Assembly: GCA_025458985.1 (NCBI GenBank)
Contig: JALORM010000063.1
Location: 1-8,075, forward strand
DNA from: Paracoccaceae bacterium
Lineage (GTDB): Bacteria; Pseudomonadota; Alphaproteobacteria; Rhodobacterales; Rhodobacteraceae
DNA: 8,075 bases
Direction of reading: 5' to 3'
Part shown: in pieces, positions 1-5,875 of the stretch
Layout: each line of letters starts with the position of its first letter
Numbering within the stretch: the stretch's first letter is position 1
Made by a program: the position numbers and the translations under genes
The notes under the pieces: model-generated
Told to the model about the DNA's origin: nothing
The model's input: the letters and a program-made list of their open reading frames with translations, nothing else
Database searches by the model: none

Positions 1-524
1 GCCATCTCGATCAGGGTCACCTGCAGGCCCCTTTGCGCGGCGACCGCCGCCGCCTCGAGCCCGATGTAGCCGCCGCCGACGATCAGCACCCGCGCGCCGG
101 GGCGGAACTCGGCCCGCATCGCGTCGATGTCGGCGAGCGTCCGCACGGTGTGGACGCCGCCCAGCGCCCCGCCGATCGCGGCGGGCAGGCGCCGCGGGAC
201 CGACCCCGTCACCAGCGCCAGCTGGTCCCAGGCGACGGTCTCGCCCGACACGGTCAGCCGCTTCCCGGCCGGGTCGATGGCCGTGACGGCGGCGCCGAGG
301 CGCAGCGCGATGCCCTGGTCGGCGTAGTAGCCCTGGGGCCGGAGATAGAGGCGGTCTTCCTCCATCTCGCCCAGAAGGTACTTCTTCGACAGGGGCGGGC
401 GCTGGTAGGGGGGCACGGGCTCGTCGCCGAAGATCGTGACCTCGCCCGCGTAACCCAGCGTCCTGAGCCGCGCGGCAAGCGAGGCCGCCGCCTGCCCGGC
501 GCCGACGATGGCGATATGCGGCAT
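1..524 (-). CDS. FAD/NAD(P)-dependent oxidoreductase, ferredoxin/rubredoxin reductase type (partial, C-terminus off the left edge)
   Basis: Translating the minus strand from the ATG at 524 gives 174 uninterrupted codons to the window edge. Residues 1-20 hold the FAD-binding dinucleotide fold (HIAIVGAGQAAASLAARLR, GxGxxA). PYQRPPLSKKYL at about 39-50 is the flavin-contact segment typical of putidaredoxin/rhodocoxin-reductase-like enzymes. An ATG-like motif (LALVTGSVPRRLP) lies near 104-116. The second, NAD(P)H-binding Rossmann motif (VLIVGGGYIGLEAAAVAA) lies near 148-165. Family knowledge: these enzymes pass electrons from NAD(P)H through FAD to a [2Fe-2S] ferredoxin or rubredoxin, often serving a P450 or dioxygenase; a BphA4-like role is equally possible. 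The C-terminal half is missing, so the partner cannot be guessed. The start is supported by AGGGGAA about 5 nt upstream and by the glycine motif beginning at residue 7. The gene is divergent from the peroxiredoxin at 619. Confidence 0.88.
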   Translation of the reverse strand, partial: MPHIAIVGAGQAAASLAARLRTLGYAGEVTIFGDEPVPPYQRPPLSKKYLLGEMEEDRLYLRPQGYYADQGIALRLGAAVTAIDPAGKRLTVSGETVAWDQLALVTGSVPRRLPAAIGGALGGVHTVRTLADIDAMRAEFRPGARVLIVGGGYIGLEAAAVAAQRGLQVTLIEM

Positions 525-618
525 CGTTGTTCCCCTGCTCCGGCCCCGCTCTGGTCGGCCCGCCTTCGCGAGGCTATATCCCGCCCGGATGGAAACGCAA
601 AGCGCGAGGGACCCCGCG
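525..618. promoter_or_regulatory. Divergent promoter region between the reductase and peroxiredoxin genes
   Basis: This 94-bp gap separates two divergent genes, so both promoters should lie in it or just inside the coding ends. The only A/T-rich core is GGCTATATCCC at about 572-582. For the minus strand, TTGCGT followed after 16 bp by TATAGC (580-575) is a plausible -35/-10 pair for the reductase. On the plus strand TATATC (575-580) could serve the peroxiredoxin, with only a weak -35 near 552. If both are used, the two -10 elements overlap and the promoters would compete. The plus-strand gene has a GAGGG ribosome site at 606-610, 8 nt before its ATG. No OxyR-like ATAG-N7-CTAT element was found. 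Confidence 0.35.
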
Positions 619-1107
619 ATGACGATTGCCGTAGGTGACAGGCTGCCGGACGCCACCATGATCCGGATCGGCGCAAACGGGCCGGAACAGGTGGACCTGG
701 GCCAGAAGCTCAAGGGCCGCAAGGTGGTGCTGTTCGGCCTGCCAGGCGCCTATACCGGAACCTGCACCTCGGCCCATGTGCCGAGCTTCGTCCGCACCAA
801 GGACGGTTTCGATGCCAAGGGCGTGGACGAGATCATCTGCGTGTCGGTCAACGACCCCTTCGTGATGAAGGCCTGGGGCGAGTCGACCGGCGCGGCGGCG
901 GCGGGAATCACCTTCCTGGCCGATGCCGATGCCGCCTTCACCAGGGCGGTCGGCATGGCATTCTCGAACCCCGCCGTCGGCTTCCACGACCGCTCGAAGC
1001 GCTATGCGCTGTATGCCGAGGACGGGGTGGTAAAGGTGCTGCATCCCGAGGAAAGCCCCGGCGTCTGCGACGTGTCGGGCGGCGAGTCGATGCTTCGGTC
1101 GATCTGA
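619..1107 (+). CDS. Peroxiredoxin, Prx5/AhpC-TSA type (probably glutathione/glutaredoxin dependent)
   Basis: The 162-residue product is full length for the Prx5 (AHP1-like) family, which reduces hydrogen peroxide and alkyl hydroperoxides in the cytoplasm. The active-site segment PGAYTGTCTSAHVPSF places the peroxidatic cysteine at residue 49, with the conserved Pro and Thr before it in the PxxxTxxC pattern. FHDRSKRYAL near 121-130 matches the family's conserved arginine segment. A second cysteine is at 150 (SPGVCDVSGGESML) and could resolve the sulfenic acid within the protein or be replaced by glutathione. No signal peptide and no fused glutaredoxin domain are visible. I chose the ATG at 619 because VGDRLPD, the usual N-terminus, follows at once and GAGGG lies 8 nt upstream. 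An in-frame ATG at 508 would overlap the divergent reductase and add residues foreign to the family. The gene converges on the carbinolamine dehydratase, 20 bp away. Confidence 0.93.
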   Translation: MTIAVGDRLPDATMIRIGANGPEQVDLGQKLKGRKVVLFGLPGAYTGTCTSAHVPSFVRTKDGFDAKGVDEIICVSVNDPFVMKAWGESTGAAAAGITFLADADAAFTRAVGMAFSNPAVGFHDRSKRYALYAEDGVVKVLHPEESPGVCDVSGGESMLRSI

Positions 1108-1119
1108 GGGCAGGCGGGC

Positions 1120-1141
1120 GGGCGCCGCTAGCCCGGCGCCC
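1120..1141. terminator. Candidate bidirectional terminator / inverted repeat at a convergent junction
   Basis: GGGCGCC (1120-1126) and GGCGCCC (1135-1141) form a perfect 7-bp GC stem around an 8-nt loop, between the peroxiredoxin stop (ends 1107) and the last codons of the dehydratase on the other strand (stop 1128-1130 lies in the loop). On the plus strand it is followed by CTCTTTCCC, a poor U-tract, so intrinsic termination would be weak. The location between convergent genes is what favours a terminator. Chance GC pairing cannot be excluded. Confidence 0.4.
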
Positions 1142-1502
1142 TCTTTCCCGCATTGACCTCGCAGAGGCAGGTCACCGGCTCGGAATGGTCGCGCTGGACC
1201 TCGGCCTCGCCGGCGTACCTGTCCATCAGGCGCGCAAGCTTCAGGTCAAGCTCGGTAAGGCCCTGCGCGTCGTGGGTCGTGAGCGTCACGTCGACGGTAT
1301 TGTAGACGTTCGTCCACTCGGGGTGATGGTTCAGCTTTTCGGCGGCGAGCGCCGCGCGGGACATGAAGGCCCAGGCCTCCGAGAAGCTGCGGAACTTCCA
1401 GATCTTGCGGATCGCGTCGCGGTCGGGGATCGCGCCCCAGCCGCTTTCCCCAAGGGCAGGCAGAGCCTCGTTGCGGGCTTCGCTGGTCAGTCGTTCGGCC
1501 AT
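1128..1502 (-). CDS. phhB: 4a-hydroxytetrahydrobiopterin dehydratase (pterin-4a-carbinolamine dehydratase, PCD/DCoH)
   Basis: The 124-residue product carries the PCD signature: KLNHHPEW at about 56-63, then NVYNTVDVTLTTHDAQGLTELDLKLA, giving the catalytic His-His pair, the aromatic residues, a later His and an Asp in the family's order. The enzyme dehydrates 4a-hydroxytetrahydropterin so that the cofactor can be recycled; in bacteria its best-known partner is phenylalanine hydroxylase, and a role in molybdopterin metabolism has been proposed. No phhA lies in the window. The body (about residues 1-100) is normal, followed by a tail of about 20 residues (DHSEPVTCLCEVNAGKRAPG) with a Cys-Leu-Cys, longer than the usual ~96-105 residues. 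AGGAGAGG lies a few bases upstream of the ATG at 1502. It starts 49 bp after the GST stop and is probably the last gene of the minus-strand run. Confidence 0.9.
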   Translation of the reverse strand: MAERLTSEARNEALPALGESGWGAIPDRDAIRKIWKFRSFSEAWAFMSRAALAAEKLNHHPEWTNVYNTVDVTLTTHDAQGLTELDLKLARLMDRYAGEAEVQRDHSEPVTCLCEVNAGKRAPG

Positions 1503-1526
1503 CGGTCCTCTCCTCGGGTCTGCCGT

Positions 1527-1569
1527 ATGCGCCGGCGGTCGGGCGCGTGCATCACGTCGATGCGCCGGC
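1527..1569. repeat. Short direct repeat ATGCGCCGGC flanking the GST/PCD junction
   Basis: The 10-mer ATGCGCCGGC occurs at 1527-1536 and again at 1560-1569, 33 bp apart (three helical turns). The second copy covers the last GST codons and the first lies in the 49-bp gap before the dehydratase start. Between them is a small palindrome CGTG-CAT-CACG at 1546-1556. A regulator site or an intercistronic RNA structure is possible, but GC-rich 10-mers recur easily in this DNA, so I treat it as a description only. Confidence 0.3.
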
Positions 1570-2184
1570 CTTCAGTTTCTCTGCTGCCGCATCGTCAAGC
1601 GCGTCCGCGCGGCGGAAGGCCGTGCGGGCGGACAGCCGCTCGCGATAGGCGAGGAACGCCGGGCGGGCGGGAAGCGTGCCGAACTGCGTGCCCCAGGTCA
1701 CCGCCGCGCCGACATAGACATCGGCCGCCGTGAAGGCCGGGCCTGCGATCCACTCGCGGCCGTCGAGCGCACGCTCCAGCGTGGTCACCGTGTCGGCATA
1801 GTCGCCGTAGCCGAACATGCGCTTCTTCTCGGGGTCGGGGTCCCAGCCGACGGCGTGGTTGGTCACCGCCTGTTCCAGCGGGCCGGCCGCGAAGAACAGC
1901 CAGCGGTAGTAGTCGGCCCGATCGCCGGGCTCCGGCGCCAGGCCCGCCCCGGGGAAAGCGTCGGCGAGGTAGGCGCAGATCGCGGCGCATTCAGTGACGG
2001 TGCGGCCGTCGTGCCGGATCGCCGGAACCTTTCCCATCGGGTTGATCGCCAGGTACTCCGGCCCCTTCATCGTGGTGGCGTAGTCGAGGATGACCGTCTC
2101 GTAGGGCTGGGCCACCTCCTCCAGCATCCAGCGCGCGACGCGGCCGCGCGACATCGGGTTGGTGTAGAAGGTGAGGTCAGCCAT
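1552..2184 (-). CDS. Glutathione S-transferase family protein
   Basis: The 210-residue product is normal GST length. The thioredoxin-like N-domain covers about residues 1-80: LTFYTNPMSRGRVARWMLEE carries the candidate catalytic Ser12 and the RWxLEE helix, the cis-proline is in GKVPAI (Pro54), and the glutathione gamma-glutamyl contact site reads TECAAI (65-67 ECA, where ESA is most common). The all-alpha C-domain follows, with FTAADVYVGAA near 160 as the usual N-capping/hydrophobic-staple segment. It is expected to be cytoplasmic and to conjugate or reduce electrophiles with glutathione; the substrate is unknown. I chose the ATG at 2184: GGAG lies 8 nt upstream and the GST fold begins at residue 2. 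The same frame is open far upstream only because it shadows the GNAT gene. The 44-bp gap before it carries a LexA-box-like element. Confidence 0.9.
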   Translation of the reverse strand: MADLTFYTNPMSRGRVARWMLEEVAQPYETVILDYATTMKGPEYLAINPMGKVPAIRHDGRTVTECAAICAYLADAFPGAGLAPEPGDRADYYRWLFFAAGPLEQAVTNHAVGWDPDPEKKRMFGYGDYADTVTTLERALDGREWIAGPAFTAADVYVGAAVTWGTQFGTLPARPAFLAYRERLSARTAFRRADALDDAAAEKLKAGAST

Positions 2185-2202
2185 CGGGGGTGCTCCGACT
2201 AT

Positions 2203-2217
2203 GAACAAAATATGAAC
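2203..2217 (-). promoter_or_regulatory. Candidate LexA (SOS) box, GTTC-N7-GTTC, upstream of the GST gene
   Basis: Read on the minus strand this is GTTC-ATATTTT-GTTC (plus strand GAAC-N7-GAAC), the direct-repeat operator described for LexA in alphaproteobacteria including Rhodobacter. The match extends to TATGAAC in both half sites (2200-2206 and 2211-2217), and the spacer is entirely A/T in otherwise GC-rich DNA. It ends 18 nt before the GST ATG, with the GGAG ribosome site (2193-2196) between them. TATGTT at 2220-2215 could be a -10 element, with only a poor -35 (TTCCGG, 2243-2238) 17 bp upstream. LexA bound here would block RNA polymerase. LexA binding and SOS induction are inference. Outer bases CTATG/CATAG (2199-2221) also pair as an inverted repeat, so another regulator is possible. 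Confidence 0.6.
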
Positions 2218-2228
2218 ATAGCCGATTC

Positions 2229-3398
<1,170 letters not shown>

Positions 3399-3458
3399 CT
3401 GCGCGCCCTGCCCTTCGCCCCTGAAGGTGGGGTGGCCCCCGCCCCGGTCAAGCGGCCC

Positions 3459-4229
3459 TCAGGCCGCGGAAATCGCGGCCGGGTAGCCTTCGAAGGTAAC
3501 GTTATGGGCGACGCGGCGCGCCTCGGCCTCGGCCTCGGGCGAGCGGATCGTCCAGCACAGGACGGCGGCGCCCGCGGCCTTCAGCTCGGCCACCCGCGGG
3601 CGGGCGAGGTCCTTTGCCTCATGCGACACGAAGCTGGCCCCCACGCGGTCGTAGTCGGGGATGCCGCGCAGCCGCTCGCGGGTCGGGGCTGGAATCGTCT
3701 CCCAGTCCTTGGCAGCCCATGCCGAGGTCGTGAGGCCGCGCGCCACCCCCGGCGCGGCCTCGGCGAAGGCGGCGATCGAATGGGGGTTGAACGACATCAC
3801 CGCCACCGGGCCGCGGTAGCCGGCAAGGTCTGCCGCAACGGCCGCCTCCAGCGCGCCAACGTCCGGCCCCATCGTCCCGTCCTGGTCCTTGATCTCGACC
3901 AGCAGGGGAACGCGCCCGCCGACAAGCTCCAGAACCTCGGCCAGCGTCGGCACTGTCTCGTCGGAAAACCGCAGCGGGATGCGCGAAAGCTCGGCCGCGC
4001 TGCGCTGCCGGAGGGGGCCAGCCTCGGGGGTCAGGCGCCTCAGGTCGTAGTCGTGGAACACCATCGCGCGGCCGTCGGCCGACAGCTGGACGTCGCACTC
4101 GATGCCGTAGCCGGCCGCGATGGCGGCGGCGAAGGCGGCGCGCGAGTTCTCGGGCCGGCCGGCTTCGCGGTCGTGGTAGCCGCGATGGGCCAGCGGCGGG
4201 CCGAGGAAGGCGGGCGGCAGCGGGATCAT
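3459..4229 (-). CDS. Glycerophosphodiester phosphodiesterase (GDPD), cytosolic UgpQ-like type
   Basis: The 256-residue product has the GDPD TIM-barrel signature. HRG at 15-17 begins the catalytic segment, followed by PENS (Glu27-Asn28), IECDVQ with metal ligands Glu44 and Asp46, the second catalytic histidine in VFHD (His59), and LLVEIK with Glu112. These enzymes hydrolyse glycerophosphodiesters, the deacylation products of phospholipids, to glycerol-3-phosphate and the free alcohol. There is no signal peptide and the length is near that of cytosolic UgpQ rather than periplasmic GlpQ, so a cytoplasmic role in lipid head-group recycling is likely. Its ATG overlaps the upstream RidA-family stop by 4 bp (ATGA, 4226-4229), which suggests translational coupling. 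The C-terminus keeps the expected strand (AAVLCWTIRSPEAEAEA) and looks complete. Confidence 0.92.
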   Translation of the reverse strand: MIPLPPAFLGPPLAHRGYHDREAGRPENSRAAFAAAIAAGYGIECDVQLSADGRAMVFHDYDLRRLTPEAGPLRQRSAAELSRIPLRFSDETVPTLAEVLELVGGRVPLLVEIKDQDGTMGPDVGALEAAVAADLAGYRGPVAVMSFNPHSIAAFAEAAPGVARGLTTSAWAAKDWETIPAPTRERLRGIPDYDRVGASFVSHEAKDLARPRVAELKAAGAAVLCWTIRSPEAEAEARRVAHNVTFEGYPAAISAA

Positions 4230-4690
4230 TCGACCTCGAAGATGCCTTCGATCTCGACCGCCACGCCGAAGGGCAGCGACGCCGCCGAAACCGCCGAGCG
4301 GGCGTGCCGGCCGGCATCGCCCAGGATCGCCACCAGCGTGTCCGAGGCCCCGTTGATGACCTTGGGCTGGTCGGTGAACTCGGGCGTGGAGTTGACGAAA
4401 CCGGTCAGCTTGACCACCCGGCGCAGCTGCCCCAGGTCGCCGCCGCAGGCCGCACGCACCTGCGCCAGCAGCGACAGCGCGCAGGCCCGCGCCGCGGCGG
4501 CGCCGTCCTCGACCGACAGGTCCTGACCCAGCTTGCCGGTGATGAAGCTTCCGTTTGCCTGGCTGATCTGGCCCGAGACGTGCACAAGGCTGCCGGTCCG
4601 CACCCAGGGCACGTAGTTTGCGGCCGGGGCGGGGGCATCGGGCAGGCTGAGCCCCAGTTCGGCAAGCCGGGCGTCGATGGCGGCGGTCAT
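4226..4690 (-). CDS. RidA (YjgF/YER057c/UK114) family protein
   Basis: The 154-residue product belongs to the longer (~150 aa) RidA-family subgroup: NYVPWVRTGSLVHVSGQIS near 25-43, GKLGQDLSVEDGAAAARACALSLLAQVRA near 52-80, VVKLTGFVNSTPEFTDQPKVING near 92-114, and RSAVSAASLPFGVAVEIE near 131-148. Arg131 corresponds to the arginine that binds the substrate carboxylate in active RidA, and Glu146 to the conserved terminal glutamate, so imine/enamine deaminase activity is plausible; many family members outside the RidA subgroup have unknown substrates. Functional RidA proteins are trimers and remove reactive 2-aminoacrylate-type intermediates. I chose the ATG at 4690 because GGGAG lies 7 nt upstream and the family N-terminus follows; the frame is open further upstream without family similarity. 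It is the first gene of the minus-strand run and is coupled to GDPD by an ATGA overlap. Confidence 0.9.
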   Translation of the reverse strand: MTAAIDARLAELGLSLPDAPAPAANYVPWVRTGSLVHVSGQISQANGSFITGKLGQDLSVEDGAAAARACALSLLAQVRAACGGDLGQLRRVVKLTGFVNSTPEFTDQPKVINGASDTLVAILGDAGRHARSAVSAASLPFGVAVEIEGIFEVE

Positions 4691-4993
4691 GGCGGGTCTC
4701 CCTTCCGGCGGCGGGGTGCGCGGACCTTCGGGCGCCCCTGCAGCGCGCAAGCGCGCTTCGGCGACCTGTCTATCCGGGACCGATGCGGGGCGGAACCGGA
4801 AAATCTGCCCCTGCGAAGGGCGCAGCCTGCGACTGTGGGAGCCGGCCGGGGGCCGACGACCGACAGGCGCAGCCACGCGACATTTCTGTGGCGCCGGTCT
4901 CTGCCGATCGGGCCGTGGAGTCGGTGGCAAAGCGGGATTCGGGGGTGTCCTTCCGCGCCAAGTGGTCTAAGACGGCACCCTAGGGAGAGAAGG
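4691..4993. promoter_or_regulatory. 303-bp divergent intergenic region (RidA family gene / mlaA)
   Basis: I find no convincing gene here; the open frames that cross it are antisense or upstream extensions of neighbours. It should hold the promoters of the minus-strand operon and of mlaA. Structure seen: a near-palindrome AGCGCGC-AA-GCGCGCT at 4742-4757; a small hairpin CTGCG-AAGGG-CGCAG at 4811-4825; and a somewhat A-richer stretch GGAACCGGAAAATC near 4791-4804. TCTAAG at 4966-4971 is a weak -10 candidate for mlaA, with no good -35 at 17 bp. GGATAGACAG on the minus strand near 4767-4776 is a weak -10 candidate for the RidA-family gene. The mlaA ribosome site (GGAG, 4984-4987) closes the region. 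A small RNA cannot be excluded. Confidence 0.4.
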
Positions 4994-5875
4994 TTGAGCA
5001 TTTCGTCGCGATCCCCCGTTTCCGCCAGGCGCGTCGCCGCCTTTCCGCTCGTGGCCGCCTTGTCCGCCCTGTGGCTTTCTGCCTGCAGCCCTGCGCCGGT
5101 GGCGACCGGCATCAACGACCCGAACGAAGCCGCCAACCGCCGGGTGCACGACTTCAACAAGGCCGTCGATACGGCCGTGTTCCGTGGCGGCGCCGAGGGG
5201 GTCGAGGCGATCCCTGCCCCTGTGCGCCGTGCGGTCGGCAATGTCGGCGGCAACCTCGACATGCCGCGGATGGTGGTCAACGACCTGCTTCAGGGCAACG
5301 TCGACGACGCGATCCACAACGGCTTCCGTTTTCTCGTCAACACGACCTTCGGGCTTGGCGGTCTTCTGGACCCGGCAACCGACATGGGGCTGGACGCGCG
5401 CACCACCGACTTCGGCGAGACGCTGCATGTCTGGGGCGCCCGCGAAGGTGCCTATGTCGAACTGCCGTTCCTCGGCCCGTCGACCGAGCGCGACACCGCG
5501 GGCAGCATCGTCGACCTGGCGCTCAATCCGCTGCGCTTCGCGCTGCCGGACCGCGAGCTGCGCGCCGCGAGGGCGCTGCGCTTCGCGGCGCGGCTGAACG
5601 ACCGCGCAACCTTCGCGACGACGATCGATTCGGTCCTGTACGACAGCGCGGACAGCTATGCGCAGGCGCGGCTGCTCTACCTCCAGAACCGCCGGTTCAA
5701 GCTGGGCGGGCCCGAGGGAGCGGCTGACGCTGACGATCCGTTGAGCGATCCTTTCTTCGACCCCTACGACGACCCATATGGGGAAGGACTTGCTGCAACC
5801 CCGGCTGCCACGGCAGAGCCTGACCCGCTGACCGACCCCTTCTACGACCCCTACGAGGATCCGAATGTCCGCTGA
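4994..5875 (+). CDS. mlaA: MlaA (VacJ) family outer-membrane lipoprotein
   Basis: The 293-residue product is MlaA, which in characterised species sits in the outer membrane with a porin and removes misplaced phospholipids from the outer leaflet, passing them to MlaC. It has a lipoprotein signal peptide with lipobox LSAC (Cys31), then DPNEAANRRVHDFNKAVD (the family's DP(Y/F)E..NR..(F/H)xFN start), PAPVRRAVGNVGGNLDMPRMVVNDLLQG, FRFLVNTTFGLGGLLDPA and DFGETLHVWGAREGAYVELPFLGPSTERDT. The MlaA core ends near residue 240; a tail with two copies of DPLxDPFxDPYxDP follows. I chose the TTG at 4994 because a strong GGAG lies 6 nt upstream, the signal peptide begins there, and no ATG/GTG is found nearby in frame. 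It overlaps mlaC by 11 bp. Confidence 0.92.
   Translation: MSISSRSPVSARRVAAFPLVAALSALWLSACSPAPVATGINDPNEAANRRVHDFNKAVDTAVFRGGAEGVEAIPAPVRRAVGNVGGNLDMPRMVVNDLLQGNVDDAIHNGFRFLVNTTFGLGGLLDPATDMGLDARTTDFGETLHVWGAREGAYVELPFLGPSTERDTAGSIVDLALNPLRFALPDRELRAARALRFAARLNDRATFATTIDSVLYDSADSYAQARLLYLQNRRFKLGGPEGAADADDPLSDPFFDPYDDPYGEGLAATPAATAEPDPLTDPFYDPYEDPNVR
5735..5863 (+). repeat. Two-copy coding repeat in the MlaA C-terminal tail (period 87 bp)
   Basis: Residues 248-261 (5735-5776) read DPLSDPFFDPYDDP and residues 277-290 (5822-5863) read DPLTDPFYDPYEDP, two 42-bp copies 87 bp apart with an Ala/Thr/Glu-rich linker between them. Differences are mainly synonymous or conservative (S/T, F/Y, D/E), which suggests an old duplication kept by selection. 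The second copy's GAGGAT codons supply the likely ribosome site for mlaC. The tail is acidic and aromatic and has no fold I recognise; the canonical MlaA core ends before it. Confidence 0.8.

Noticed and set aside
508..618. ATG at 508 as the peroxiredoxin start
   Set aside because: It would overlap the divergent reductase's start and add 37 residues before the normal family N-terminus. The ATG at 619 has a good ribosome site.
33..638. Plus-strand open frames over the first 640 bases
   Set aside because: The minus strand here encodes clear FAD and NAD(P) binding motifs up to the left edge; the plus frames are its shadows.
4742..4757. AGCGCGC-AA-GCGCGCT as a regulator operator
   Set aside because: Simple GC alternation arises easily in DNA of this composition, and I know no regulator with this site. 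It is mentioned only as structure of the intergenic region.
4304..4993. Upstream extension of the mlaA frame, giving a 523-residue protein
   Set aside because: It would be antisense to the RidA-family gene and would bury the lipoprotein signal peptide in the interior.
5778..5831. ATG at 5778 in the mlaC frame as an alternative mlaC start or a leader peptide
   Set aside because: It stops after 17 codons, before the mlaC ATG, and lies in the first MlaA tail repeat. I keep it only as a by-product of the duplication.
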